The notes: generated by a model not told the origin, from the letters alone. Positions 1 through 8,524 are shown, counted from the first letter of the stretch. The stretch: 64,000 nucleotides of DNA from Bacillota bacterium (GCA_017889705.1 JAGGAB010000026.1:1-64000); one strand, 5' to 3'. Translations and numbers: made by a program.

Positions 1-981
1 TTTTTTGAAGAACTAGGAATTGCCCATAAAGTAGAAGAAGCCGGCAAGGTGTTTCCCATGTCTGATCAGGCCTCTAGTGTGCTGGATGTGCTGCGGTATG
101 AACTGGAGGAGGCCGGTGTTGCGGTTGTCTGTGATGCGTATGTTACTGAGATCAGACAGCGAAATGGTATGTTTACACTTAGTGCTGAAAACGGCTCAAC
201 CTGGCAAGGTGATGCCGTTGTTTTAACTGCTGGCGGAAAAGCCATGCCGTCTACCGGTTCAGATGGTAATGGTTATGTATTGGCGCAGAAACTCGGACAC
301 ACGATTATCGATGTTTTCCCCGGCCTTGTTCAGCTAAAACTGGAAGGTGACTTTTTTAAGCAAATTGACGGGGTGAAATTTGTCGGTACGGCGGAGCTTC
401 TTCATAAGGATAAAGGTATTGTCAAAGACCGGGGCGATATTTTGTTCGGTAACTATGGTGTTTCCGGGCCACCGGTTTTGCAAATCAGCAGAAGCGCAGC
501 CCAGCTATTGCATGAGAATAAAGAAGCGCAGTTAAAAATTACGCTGATTGATACGCTGACCACCGAAGAACTAAAAGCGCTGGTGACAACACGTTGGGAG
601 CAACGACCTGCTAAGACGATTGAATTTAGTCTGGTCGGACTCATCAATAAACGCTTAATTCCGGTTGTGCTGAGGGAAGCGGGAGTTGGAGAGATAAAGC
701 GACCTGTTGTCGAATTGTCTGTCCGGGAACGAGAAAATATTATTGCGATTTTGACAGATTGGCGATTCAAAGTAACAGGTACGAAAAGCTGGCCTAGTGC
801 GCAGGTGACAGCCGGAGGCATTGCAACGAAAGAAATCAATCCTGCTACCATGGAGTCAAAACTGGTACAAGGATTGTTTTTGGCAGGTGAAATAATCGAC
901 ATAGACGGCCAGTGCGGTGGCTTTAATCTTCAATGGGCATGGTCTTCTGGCTATACCGCCGGACTTAATGCAACTCTCTAA
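1..981 (+). CDS. NAD(P)/FAD-dependent oxidoreductase, HI0933/YhiN family (5' end outside window)
   Basis: This is the C-terminal part of a flavoprotein of the HI0933-like (YhiN/BaiN-type) family, whose physiological substrate is usually unknown. The reading frame is open from base 1, so the start and the N-terminal FAD-binding glycine motif lie upstream of the window. Visible family features are GKVFPMSDQASSV, the TAGGKAMPSTGSDGNGY segment typical of the family, and the C-terminal GGFNLQWAWSSGYTAG, which closes the second FAD-binding region. About 326 residues are present of the usual 400 or so. The frame is intact and ends before a strong terminator. The family assignment is firm; the function is not known. 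Confidence 0.9.
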   Translation, partial: FFEELGIAHKVEEAGKVFPMSDQASSVLDVLRYELEEAGVAVVCDAYVTEIRQRNGMFTLSAENGSTWQGDAVVLTAGGKAMPSTGSDGNGYVLAQKLGHTIIDVFPGLVQLKLEGDFFKQIDGVKFVGTAELLHKDKGIVKDRGDILFGNYGVSGPPVLQISRSAAQLLHENKEAQLKITLIDTLTTEELKALVTTRWEQRPAKTIEFSLVGLINKRLIPVVLREAGVGEIKRPVVELSVRERENIIAILTDWRFKVTGTKSWPSAQVTAGGIATKEINPATMESKLVQGLFLAGEIIDIDGQCGGFNLQWAWSSGYTAGLNATL

Positions 982-1051
982 ACAAGAGAAAAGTTGCGAG
1001 ACTTATTTCCTAGGAAATGTCGAATTAGAATACTGTATGGCAGTAATGAAA

Positions 1052-1078
1052 AATCCTGCGGTTTTTGCAGGATTTTTT
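1052..1078 (+). terminator. Rho-independent terminator of the flavoprotein gene
   Basis: An 8-bp stem AATCCTGC/GCAGGATT with a short loop is followed by a run of T, about 70 bases after the stop codon. Confidence 0.85.
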
Positions 1079-1097
1079 TGCGTTTATGCGAATCTAA

Positions 1098-1480
1098 AAC
1101 ATTCCTGAATTTGTGCCGTTTATGGTTATGGCCTTTGCCAAAATTCCGCCGGTATTGACCATCTTGCAGATAGTAGCGATTGATATTGGTGCTGACTATG
1201 CTGTCGGCATTGGCTTTAGGGGAAGAGCAGCGGAAAAGGAATACTTGCCTTGCTGGCATTGCCGTTTCATGGTAATCATTTACTCTGGATCGGTCTGGGC
1301 ATGGAATGGGTACTTGCAGCTGGTTTTATTTATGCCCCGTTTTTAGCTGCTTTGTTTATGATGCAGCCGTTAACCTTGCATGACTAGCGTTTGCGGGCAT
1401 TTTGCCCGATTATTTTGGTTGCGGTGGAAGAACTGCGCCGTTATGTATGTCGGCACCTCGAGGTTCAGTCACCTAACTAG
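1098..1480 (+). pseudogene. Decayed C-terminal remnant of a P-type cation-transporting ATPase
   Basis: Conceptual translation with frame changes recovers the tail of a P-type cation ATPase. The first frame gives NIPEFVPFMVMAFAKIPP, then LTILQIVAIDIGAD. A +1 shift gives MLSALALGEEQ, matching the family DMLPALALG segment. A further shift gives LLWIGLGMEWVLAAGFIY with APFLAALFMMQPLT, and another gives ILVAVEELRRYVCRH before a TAG at 1478-1480. At least three frameshifts and the absence of everything upstream (an in-frame TAA lies at 1095-1097) show this is a dead fragment. It follows the terminator of an unrelated gene. Family recognition rests on known conserved segments and was not searched. 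Confidence 0.75.
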
Positions 1481-1485
1481 TCAAA

Positions 1486-1608
1486 TTAATCGGCTCTGTC
1501 TTCAAACAGGTATTTTAAAGTTTGTAAATAAGCGCCGTCTTGCAGCGTGGTTTTAGGAACAGTCGATTTTCTGCGATGCTTATCGGACTTTTTAGCGGTT
1601 TTACGCAT
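1486..1608 (-). CDS. Small basic hypothetical protein (40 aa)
   Basis: A short reading frame has a textbook ribosome site (TTAGGAGGTGTG) 6 bases before its ATG. The product starts MRKTAKKSDKHRRKSTVPK and ends in LFEDRAD, so it has a very basic N-terminal half and an acidic tail, with no membrane segment. It lies immediately downstream of the DMT transporter terminator on the same strand and abuts the ATPase remnant. I do not recognise the family. The strong ribosome site is the main reason for calling it real. Confidence 0.55.
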   Translation of the reverse strand: MRKTAKKSDKHRRKSTVPKTTLQDGAYLQTLKYLFEDRAD

Positions 1609-1671
1609 AAAACACACCTCCTAATTTAGTATGGTGCTTACAGCTGGTTGCTCATGCATTATTTTGAATAA

Positions 1672-1708
1672 CAAAAGCCATCATTCTTTAAATGAATTGA
1701 TGGCTTTG
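1672..1708 (-). terminator. Terminator of the DMT transporter gene
   Basis: Stem AAAGCCATCA/TGATGGCTTT about 20 bases past the transporter stop codon. On the minus strand the 3' arm ends in a short T run. Confidence 0.75.
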
Positions 1709-1729
1709 TGAGTTATTGACAGTTTGGGG

Positions 1730-2596
1730 TTAGTCTTTGATAACCAGCAAGACTCCGGCTAAGATTAATCCGGTACCTGTCCAAAAAGAAATTCCGACTT
1801 GTTCCCCCAGGAATAGCCAGCCAAGCAGTGTTCCCACCAAGGGTTGAAAGAAGAAATACAGTCCGCCGCGGGAAGCGTCAACAAATTGTAAGCCCTTGTT
1901 CCACAAGTAAAAAGCTCCGGCTGTGGCAACTGTCCCTAGGTATAGGATTCCGCCCCATACTACAGGCTGTGATAACAAGACCAGATGCTCACTGGTTAAT
2001 GAGGGTGATGCCAGAGGTGTGATGATAATGGTCGCAATAAGAATGGCGTAGGTTGTGGTCACAAGTTGTGAATAGTGACTGGGAATGCGTTTGACCAAAA
2101 CTGACATTAGTGCCCAGGTTAAAGCAGCTATGCCTAAAACCAGACCGCCCAACTGAAAGGGAGAACCAGTATCGCCAATGCCGACAATAAACAGTACGCC
2201 TATTGTTGCTAGGCAAACCGATATACCTTTTTTTATCGTGAGAGTTTCTTGGAGCAAGAAGCGGGCAAAGATAACCATAAATGCCGGTGTGGCTGAAGTA
2301 ATGACAGCTCCCATCTGAGCAGTTGACAGCTGAGTTCCGGCAAACTGTGTCCAGATAGAAACAAAATAACCGATTACGCCAATTGCGAGAATCAGTGGAA
2401 TATCCCGCCACGCGATTTTCCAGGACTGATGGGTGGCAATGCCGATAACAGCCAAAGTACACAAGGCAACAACATAGCGAAACCAGACTAATTCGAGAGG
2501 GGAGATAACGTCAAGGACAACTTTGCTTACTACATAGGTACCGCCCCAACTGCTGGCAGCCAATGTTAAATATATTGGGCCAAGATAATTTTTCAA
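1730..2596 (-). CDS. DMT superfamily transporter, EamA type (10 TM)
   Basis: A 288-residue inner-membrane protein of the drug/metabolite transporter superfamily with two EamA repeats (about residues 8-136 and 148-286) and ten predicted hydrophobic helices. The start of each repeat shows the typical pattern (ASSWGGTYVVSK; ALTWALMSVLVKRI), and FFFQPLVGTLLGWLFLGE near the C-terminus is characteristic. These proteins usually export amino acids, nucleotides or other metabolites, and the substrate cannot be read from sequence. The start is TTG at 2594-2596, chosen because GGAGGG sits just upstream and no better ATG is available. The gene is monocistronic with its own terminator. Confidence 0.9.
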   Translation of the reverse strand: MKNYLGPIYLTLAASSWGGTYVVSKVVLDVISPLELVWFRYVVALCTLAVIGIATHQSWKIAWRDIPLILAIGVIGYFVSIWTQFAGTQLSTAQMGAVITSATPAFMVIFARFLLQETLTIKKGISVCLATIGVLFIVGIGDTGSPFQLGGLVLGIAALTWALMSVLVKRIPSHYSQLVTTTYAILIATIIITPLASPSLTSEHLVLLSQPVVWGGILYLGTVATAGAFYLWNKGLQFVDASRGGLYFFFQPLVGTLLGWLFLGEQVGISFWTGTGLILAGVLLVIKD

Positions 2597-2887
2597 TAGG
2601 TTTTCCCTCCGTTTTGGTAGTTAGTTTAATAACGGAAGGGAATGCGATAATGCAATCCGATCCATTTAAGAATGGACTGCGGGAACATCATTTTCAAACA
2701 AAGGCTTATAGTACACAATACTTCCCTCCAGCAAAAAAAATAGAATAATTCTATTATAGCATATCGTTGCGGCAGCTACCATTGTGACAGGCGGGGACGA
2801 GCAAGCAGATCAATATAATTTTTTGTGCAGGAGGAATGATAGTTCTTTTTTTCGGACAAACTAGAGGAAAACGGAGGAGGCAGAAAT

Positions 2888-3373
2888 ATGACATTGCAAT
2901 TGAGCCAAAAAGAAAGACAATTGCTGCAGGATCAGCAGTCACACGAAAAAGTTTGTATTCAAAAATATCAGAGCAATGCGCAGCAAGCTAGTGACCCGCA
3001 ACTAAAACAACTGTTTCAGTCTTATGCACAGCAAGAACAGCAGCATTTAAACACAATCACATCTATTTTAAGTGGTCAGGTTCCGAACACCAATCAAAAT
3101 CAGCAGGGCCAACAGAACCAGCAGCAATCGCAACAGCCCCAGAAACCACAGCAAAGTGGTACTCAGGCGACGGCTGCCAGTCAAGCTGATGCCATGCTGT
3201 GCAGTGATATGCTTATGACAGAAAAATTTGTCTCAGGTGCTTATGACACGGCTATCTTTGAGTTCAAGGATTCTAACGTGCGTCAGGCCTTAAATCATAT
3301 TCAAAAAGAAGAACAGCAGCACGGTGAAGGAATTTACAATTATATGAGCAGTAAAGGTACCTATAGTAGTTAA
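2888..3373 (+). CDS. Spore coat protein, CotF family
   Basis: A 161-residue protein related to the Coat_F family of the endospore coat. The N-terminal helix pair (about residues 5-60, with HEKVCIQKY and QEQQHLNTI) resembles a ferritin-like bundle. It is followed by a Gln/Pro/Asn-rich linker (70-100) and the conserved C-terminal helices containing SDMLMTEKFVSGAYDTAIFE and HGEGIYNYMSSKGTY. A GGAGGAGG ribosome site lies 8 bases before ATG. The gene is single, with a strong bidirectional terminator behind it. It is direct evidence that the host belongs to an endospore-forming lineage. Expression would be expected in the mother cell late in sporulation, but I could not identify a sigma-E or sigma-K promoter with confidence. 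Confidence 0.88.
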   Translation: MTLQLSQKERQLLQDQQSHEKVCIQKYQSNAQQASDPQLKQLFQSYAQQEQQHLNTITSILSGQVPNTNQNQQGQQNQQQSQQPQKPQQSGTQATAASQADAMLCSDMLMTEKFVSGAYDTAIFEFKDSNVRQALNHIQKEEQQHGEGIYNYMSSKGTYSS

Positions 3374-3393
3374 ACCAGCAGATTGAAGACAAT

Positions 3394-3441
3394 AATAATA
3401 CAAGAGACTCGGTCGATAATGGCTGAGTCTCTTGTATTATT
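3394..3441. terminator. Bidirectional terminator between convergent genes
   Basis: A 17-bp near-perfect stem (AATAATACAAGAGACTC and its complement) has A/T-rich arms. It serves the coat gene on the plus strand and the AsnC gene on the minus strand. Confidence 0.9.
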
Positions 3442-3855
3442 TTATTTAATTTTCCCGATAGAAATGTTTACCCGATAGTTGCCATATTGCAGCACAGCAT
3501 CTAAAAAACAGCTCAATTCTTCTTGTGAGCATGCCAGGATTTTTAGCAGATAACAACCCTCGCCACTGATTCGGCAGGCTTCTGTTACTGATTCGCTGTT
3601 TTTGAGGAAGGTGTGAAATGCAGTATGATCGGTGGTTTTCATAAATACCGTTATGTAGGCGGTTATTGTTTTGCCGAGAGCATTATCATCAAGTAGAATT
3701 GAATAGCCTTTTATTACGCCGGACTCTTCCATTTTTGCGATTCGGTTAGATACAGCTTGACCGGTTAGATGAACTTGTTCGCCGATATCTCGATATTGTG
3801 TTTTGCAATTTGCTTGTAATAGTTTTAAGATTTCCCAATCTGTCTTATCAAGCAT
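3442..3855 (-). CDS. Lrp/AsnC family transcriptional regulator
   Basis: A 137-residue feast/famine regulator. The N-terminal winged helix-turn-helix (MLDKTDWEILKLLQANCK to VSNRIAKMEESGVIKGY, residues 1-52) is followed by an alpha/beta RAM ligand-binding domain (about 60-135). Family members bind amino acids and act as dimers or octamers. It lies 30 bases downstream of the FeeM/cNMP fusion gene on the same strand with no terminator between, so the two are probably co-transcribed. That association suggests, but does not prove, that it responds to an amino acid or acyl-amino acid connected with that enzyme. Confidence 0.9.
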   Translation of the reverse strand: MLDKTDWEILKLLQANCKTQYRDIGEQVHLTGQAVSNRIAKMEESGVIKGYSILLDDNALGKTITAYITVFMKTTDHTAFHTFLKNSESVTEACRISGEGCYLLKILACSQEELSCFLDAVLQYGNYRVNISIGKIK

Positions 3856-3885
3856 GAATGCTGAACATAACGGCGGTTGGCAGTG

Positions 3886-5067
3886 CTAGCTGGGCCTGTC
3901 CGCTTTGGATGGGTTCCTTGAGGTCAGTTTGAGGGTAGTTTGAATGATTTTATGAGCAATATCGGGGTGAGTCCGCGTGAATTTTTGAAAGGAAAGACCG
4001 GATAGTACCAATAGTTCTGCCACACCTATTGCCGCAATATCTTCGGTATGTTTATTATGCTCGGTTAATCCGTTTGCGCCAAAGGTTTGGCCGGGAGTGG
4101 TATATTCTTTAGTTGGCCGGATGAAAGTTAGCGATTTTAATTTTCCTGAAATTAGTATATTGTAGGAATAACTGATATCACCCTGGAAAGTAATTAAATC
4201 ACCGGGATTGCATTGGACAAAGATGCCGCAGCTATGAAGGAATTTTTTCGCCTCTGCGTCAGATAGTTCATGCAGCAGGGGGATAACTGCGGTAGGTGGA
4301 CTTTGCAGTTGTTTGCAAAGGATAGACCATAACTCTTCCGGATTGACTAGCTGGCTGTTAACAATGTCTGACTTATTGGTAAATGTGGACTCAAACCATT
4401 TGCAGGCAGGGGTATTTAAGTGTTTTCTTTTTCGGGCAATGCGGAAAATAGGGGAACGTACCTTACGCAGGTATTCAACATCATCAGTCAGCAGGACAAT
4501 AGGAACAGCTAAACCATTGTTGGGTAGGAAAAAATTTTTATAGTATCTGCGGCAGCCTATTTGCTCATAGAGGCTCAGTAAATGAAAATGGCTGATGCCG
4601 AATATGAACTGGATATGGTTGTGGCAACAAATCTCGTAGGCTTTTGCCATAAGCAGATAAAGGGCAGGCGAGCTGCGATAAACGGGAGAAACCATTACTT
4701 TTGTTATAAAGGCAAATTCTTGCTGACTAGGCATAGAGTTGTTTTTCGCAAATGTTTCTAATGATAAAAAATCAATTATTTCCGGAGAAAAATCACCAAT
4801 TGTGCCAATGGTAATACGTTTTGTGGCGATTATTTTTGAACCGATTTTTGCATAGAGCAGCGTAGACCATTCATCCATGTCATCATGCAGCTGCATGTTC
4901 TCGTAATCTACTTCAGGTAAATGTTTAGACATTTCTTCAATATAAATTTGGTAACGGAAACGATAGATTTCTCTTTTTTCGGCCAGGGTTACAGCGACAC
5001 CAATCTTGATTGTACCTTCAGCGGCTTCTGCTGCACCAGGCATGAGGGCTAATTCATTATTTGACAT
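3886..5067 (-). CDS. FeeM-like N-acyltransferase fused to a cyclic-nucleotide-binding domain
   Basis: A 393-residue two-domain protein. Residues about 20-215 resemble the N-acyl amino acid synthase (FeeM) / acyl-homoserine-lactone-synthase branch of the GNAT fold: the LuxI-like RFRYQIYIEEM (36-46), an acidic stretch, TKRITIG (82-88) and the strand KVMVSPVYR (123-131). Residues about 266-385 form a cNMP-binding (CAP-like) beta-roll with CNPGDLITFQGD (286-297) and SGKLKSLTF. The canonical RxA phosphate-binding cassette is not evident, so binding of a cyclic nucleotide is uncertain. AAAGGAGAG precedes the ATG. It probably forms an operon with the AsnC gene. The family is inferred from motifs. 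A GNAT acetyltransferase gated by the beta-roll is an alternative. Confidence 0.7.
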   Translation of the reverse strand: MSNNELALMPGAAEAAEGTIKIGVAVTLAEKREIYRFRYQIYIEEMSKHLPEVDYENMQLHDDMDEWSTLLYAKIGSKIIATKRITIGTIGDFSPEIIDFLSLETFAKNNSMPSQQEFAFITKVMVSPVYRSSPALYLLMAKAYEICCHNHIQFIFGISHFHLLSLYEQIGCRRYYKNFFLPNNGLAVPIVLLTDDVEYLRKVRSPIFRIARKRKHLNTPACKWFESTFTNKSDIVNSQLVNPEELWSILCKQLQSPPTAVIPLLHELSDAEAKKFLHSCGIFVQCNPGDLITFQGDISYSYNILISGKLKSLTFIRPTKEYTTPGQTFGANGLTEHNKHTEDIAAIGVAELLVLSGLSFQKFTRTHPDIAHKIIQTTLKLTSRNPSKADRPS

Positions 5068-5223
5068 ATTTTTCTCTCCTTTATAAATAGTTATTGGGAA
5101 AAAATGTTGTAAGCTAGGTATCCATAACTATCACCCCCTCCAAATAGGGGTTACGGGAGAAAAAAGTATAATCCCTCTAATAATGTAAAAAAATGGGGCG
5201 AAGAATAGAAAAAGAAAAAATAA

Positions 5224-5259
5224 AGCCCTTTTTCGGAGGTTTATGTCCGAAAAAGGGCT
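5224..5259. terminator. Terminator of the histidine kinase gene
   Basis: A 14-bp perfect stem AGCCCTTTTTCGGA with its complement lies about 40 bases beyond the kinase stop codon, between two minus-strand genes. Confidence 0.85.
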
Positions 5260-5295
5260 AAAAGATTTTACGGGTAGATATTAGGATAATTTCTA

Positions 5296-6981
5296 CTACA
5301 ATTCAGGCGGCATTGATTGTAACGGGTGGTTGAAATAAACAAAGAAGGTCGTACCTTGCACGCTGGTGTCAATTTTAATACTGGCGTTATGCCGGTGAGC
5401 TATTTGGTAGCAGATGGGAAGTCCTAGACCGGTGCCGTTTTCCTTCGTGGTAAAAAAAGGTGTGCCAAGCTGCTCCAGCATATCTGGCGGTATGCCTGAA
5501 CCCTGGTCGCTGACAGATAAAACCGCTTTATTTTCATCAAGGAAGGTACGGATGGTCAACTTGCCGCCTGTTGGCATTGCCTCAATACCATTGCGCACCA
5601 AATTTAATAATAACTGGCGAATTTCATTCTTATCCAGTGGCAAATCCGGAATATTTTCCAGGGTGAGGCTGGCAGATACTTTAGACGAAGTGGCATCTGC
5701 CTGGATTAAGGGAAATAAGGTTTCAATGATATGGTTTAACGAGCATGGTTCCAAACTAACAAATTTTTCGCGTGACAGCGCTAAGTATTCACGGATAATA
5801 GTGTTGGCTCTGTCGATTTCTTCAATCATTAAACGAAAATTTTCTTTTTCGGTTTGATATTTTTCCTTTCGTTCCAGGAATTGGAGGTAGCCGCGCACTG
5901 TTGTCATCGGATTTCTGATTTCATGAGCAACCGTTGCCGCCATGCTGCCTACCATATTCATTCTGTCAAAGGTTGAGGCCATCTGTTCAAGTTTTTTGCG
6001 TTGACTGACATCACGGATAATACCCTCCACCGCAATAAGGTGACCTGTTTTATCATAAATGGGAAGACATTTGTGCTCGACCCATAGGGTGTTTTTATCT
6101 TTGCAGAGCAGCCTCAGTGTAAGTGGTGTCGAGAGCGTGTGCGGCAGATTAGCAATAAAATCGCCAAGCAAGGTTTTGTCTTCCGGATGAATTATAGTAA
6201 AAATCAGCCTGTTGTTGGCATAGTATTCAGTGGGAGTATACCCAGTAACCGCCAACGCAGAGGGGCTTACATACTCAAGAGTGGCTGGCGGCAGCAGCCG
6301 ATAATAATAGATTACATCTATAGCGTTTTCCGCCAGATGGCGATATTGGAGTTCCTTTGCCGACAAAGCGTTCCTGGTTTTTTCAAAATACAGCATTAGT
6401 GTTCCAATAGCAACTGTTAGCCGCAATATTCCGCCCAAAGCATAACCCCAAGGCAGCACCCAGGAGCCAGGTATGATAAAAGGTGCAGAAAAATTGATGA
6501 GACTTATGAGAAGATATGCATATCCGGTAATTAAGCGGCTAAATATCGGTAGTTCCTGGTTGCGCAAAAAAGTCAAACCAATCCATATGCCGGCAATACA
6601 GCAGACATAGATGGGGAGTAGCAATTTGTAGGTTAATGGCAAAGGCAGGAGATTCAGAGCGGTGCTTATGACGAAACTGCCGGCAGCGCCATACAGCCAA
6701 AATTTATTAAGCGGTTTATTGATAAAACTGTACGTACTCCAGACAATTAGCAAAACATAAATAAAAGTTAACAGTAAGTAAAAGGTCAATCCAAGGAATG
6801 ATTGTTTCCAGGGTAAGTATCCGGTATCCATAATTGCATGCCTTATAACCAGGATAAGCCAGCCAATAGCCCAGATACCCATGTAACGTTTGCGGTATAG
6901 TACGTATAAATACAAGGAAATCAATACTATTGCAATTGTTCCAATTAAAGATCCTATCACAGATAAGTAAGTATAGTTCAT
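5296..6981 (-). CDS. Membrane PAS-domain sensor histidine kinase
   Basis: A 561-residue orphan sensor kinase. Residues 1-200 contain about seven hydrophobic helices (an integral-membrane sensor, not a periplasmic loop). Residues 210-328 form a PAS domain (YVSPSALAVTGYTPTEYY, HPEDKTLL) with a PAC tail ending IIRDVSQRKKLEQ. HisKA follows with phospho-acceptor His353 in VAHEIRNPMTTVRGYLQFLE, then HATPase_c with N box NLVRNGIEAMP (460-470), G1 DQGSGIP (492-498) and G2 GTGLGLPI (516-523). The architecture resembles KinB-type or other sporulation phosphorelay kinases. No response regulator is adjacent, as is usual for such kinases. A role in sporulation is inference. The start is the ATG at 6979-6981; the ribosome site is weak. 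Confidence 0.88.
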   Translation of the reverse strand: MNYTYLSVIGSLIGTIAIVLISLYLYVLYRKRYMGIWAIGWLILVIRHAIMDTGYLPWKQSFLGLTFYLLLTFIYVLLIVWSTYSFINKPLNKFWLYGAAGSFVISTALNLLPLPLTYKLLLPIYVCCIAGIWIGLTFLRNQELPIFSRLITGYAYLLISLINFSAPFIIPGSWVLPWGYALGGILRLTVAIGTLMLYFEKTRNALSAKELQYRHLAENAIDVIYYYRLLPPATLEYVSPSALAVTGYTPTEYYANNRLIFTIIHPEDKTLLGDFIANLPHTLSTPLTLRLLCKDKNTLWVEHKCLPIYDKTGHLIAVEGIIRDVSQRKKLEQMASTFDRMNMVGSMAATVAHEIRNPMTTVRGYLQFLERKEKYQTEKENFRLMIEEIDRANTIIREYLALSREKFVSLEPCSLNHIIETLFPLIQADATSSKVSASLTLENIPDLPLDKNEIRQLLLNLVRNGIEAMPTGGKLTIRTFLDENKAVLSVSDQGSGIPPDMLEQLGTPFFTTKENGTGLGLPICYQIAHRHNASIKIDTSVQGTTFFVYFNHPLQSMPPEL

Positions 6982-7156
6982 AGGCTACTCCTATTTTTTA
7001 AAAAAAAATTTACATTTTCTGTATTCTGTGTAAAGTGCTTAGTTCCTGCTCGTATATAATTTTTACATGATTTTTAAGATCATCTCATTTGTGTTAACTG
7101 AATAAAGTAGAAAAATGTAACGATAAAATAGTAAATGCTTATTAAACAAAAAATGT

Positions 7157-7162
7157 GTATAA
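7157..7162 (+). promoter_or_regulatory. Candidate -10 box for the PIN-like gene
   Basis: A TATAAT lies about 150 bases before the GTG start of the PIN-like gene. The expected -35 position has only a weak match (ATGCTT near 7135). If used, transcription would begin just before repeat copy A, placing that repeat in the 5' untranslated region. Confidence 0.4.
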
Positions 7163-7176
7163 TTTAGGTAAACTTT

Positions 7177-7267
7177 CGCTTCTACAAGCGGGAGTGAGAG
7201 CGGCTAAGTCTTTGGATAAGGGCGACTAACCTTCAGATGGGGGTAAAACCCCACCTGAAGGTTAGTT
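7177..7267 (-). repeat. R1 structured repeat, copy A (partial, in the 5' leader of the PIN-like gene)
   Basis: The hairpin ACTAACCTTCAG...CTGAAGGTTAGT (7225-7266) is followed on the minus strand by CGCCCTTATCC, a shortened second hairpin (GACTTAGCCGCTCT) and CCGCTTGTAGAAGCG. It matches copy H at 38.4 kb over most of its length, but the distal arm of hairpin 2 is missing. It ends 45 bases before the PIN-like start codon. Confidence 0.85.
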
Positions 7268-7312
7268 TTGTAGAATAAGTGAAGTAATTAGTTATAGAGG
7301 GAGAGCAAAACT

Positions 7313-8524
7313 GTGCAAGCTATAATCCAACATATTCATACAGAAGTATCGAAAATAAAGACACTATTAAATGGCCTTAAGGAATATTCTGATCTTATTC
7401 GCTGGAACCATTCCCGGATAAAAATTTCCGGGTTGGGGGATTACCAATGGGATAAGCTAAATGCTGCTGGGCGAGATATTCAGGAACAACTTTTGAAGGC
7501 GTATAACCGCCTATCAGAACAGATTGGCTTTTTGGCAACCCGTCTACCAAGTGAGCAGCAACGTGCTTTGGAAGCTGCATCCGCAAAAATAGTTGCTGTT
7601 ATTACCCAGACAGGTAACTCTTTTTCGATGGATAAAGAAGAATTGTTTGATAATGCAGTACGGGCGCTTGATCTGCAATTGCAAATAGTATCGGCAGCAT
7701 ATGAAATACTGGATAGTCAGTGCCTGATAATTCCCGATATAGCTGCGCTGGTTGCCAATCCGGAGATTGAGGAATGGAAATTCGAAGGCATTGAGAGTTT
7801 CAAGCTGTTATTGCTGCCGACGATAGTGAATGAACTTGATGAAAATACTACAAATACGATGCAAGTAAAGAATAAAATTAAAAATAAAATATTAGAATAT
7901 GCAAAACAAGGCAATATTGCGGTTGGTGTCAACATCAACGGGAATAATGTAATCAAGTTTGCTGGTAATATAAAAGAAATAAAAGAAACACTGCCGGAAC
8001 TTGATGTTCATAACCAATTGGATCAGTTATTAGCAGCTTATTTCGAATTTGTAAGAACCAACCCGCATTCACAGGTTTTGCTTATAACTAACAATCCGGC
8101 TTTGCAGGAAAGAGCACGTGTAGCGAAAGTAAGTTATTTGACAGCACCGGCTTTGCCTGCTGCTAACCCGAGTGTAGCTGTGCAGGCTGCCGATAAACCG
8201 CCGGAAGTCAAACAGGCACAGGTTACCCCAAACCCTGCCGACAGTAGTAATGTTGCCAGACCTACAAGGACGAGGTCGCAAAGAAACAGGGCAGCTGATA
8301 AATTGGCCGCAAATAAGCTGGTGGAAAATAAGGCGGCAGAAAATAAAGCGGTTGCAGCTAAACCTACAAAAATAAAACCGGCAGATAATCGGCCGGATAC
8401 TACTGCGATAAAGATTTCAATGCCACCCGCAATTCCGCAAAGTTCAAAAGTTAAAGCGCCAAAAATAAAGTCAGATCTTTTTAAATCTGATGCCAAGCCA
8501 TTAATCCCAAAACCCAAAAGGTAA
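7313..8524 (+). CDS. PIN-like domain protein with a basic low-complexity tail
   Basis: A 403-residue protein. Residues 1-130 are helical and unrecognised. Residues about 140-275 resemble a PIN nuclease fold: a strand with IIPDIAALVANPEIEEW, then LLLLPTIVNELDEN supplying the second acidic site, and a final strand VLLITNNPALQERARVAKV. In active PIN enzymes the last motif usually has TND; here it is TNN, so one metal-binding Asp may be lost. Residues about 285-403 are a Lys/Ala/Pro-rich disordered tail with repeated ADKLAANKLVENKAAENK-like units, probably binding nucleic acid. The start is GTG with GAGGGAGAG upstream. It is monocistronic, with a repeat hairpin in its leader. The PIN assignment is moderate; a toxin role is not supported because no antitoxin gene is adjacent. 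Confidence 0.6.
   Translation: MQAIIQHIHTEVSKIKTLLNGLKEYSDLIRWNHSRIKISGLGDYQWDKLNAAGRDIQEQLLKAYNRLSEQIGFLATRLPSEQQRALEAASAKIVAVITQTGNSFSMDKEELFDNAVRALDLQLQIVSAAYEILDSQCLIIPDIAALVANPEIEEWKFEGIESFKLLLLPTIVNELDENTTNTMQVKNKIKNKILEYAKQGNIAVGVNINGNNVIKFAGNIKEIKETLPELDVHNQLDQLLAAYFEFVRTNPHSQVLLITNNPALQERARVAKVSYLTAPALPAANPSVAVQAADKPPEVKQAQVTPNPADSSNVARPTRTRSQRNRAADKLAANKLVENKAAENKAVAAKPTKIKPADNRPDTTAIKISMPPAIPQSSKVKAPKIKSDLFKSDAKPLIPKPKR

Noticed and set aside
453-902. A 149-codon frame antisense to the YhiN-type gene
   Set aside because: It lies wholly within a gene with clear family motifs and has no ribosome site or protein-like features of its own.
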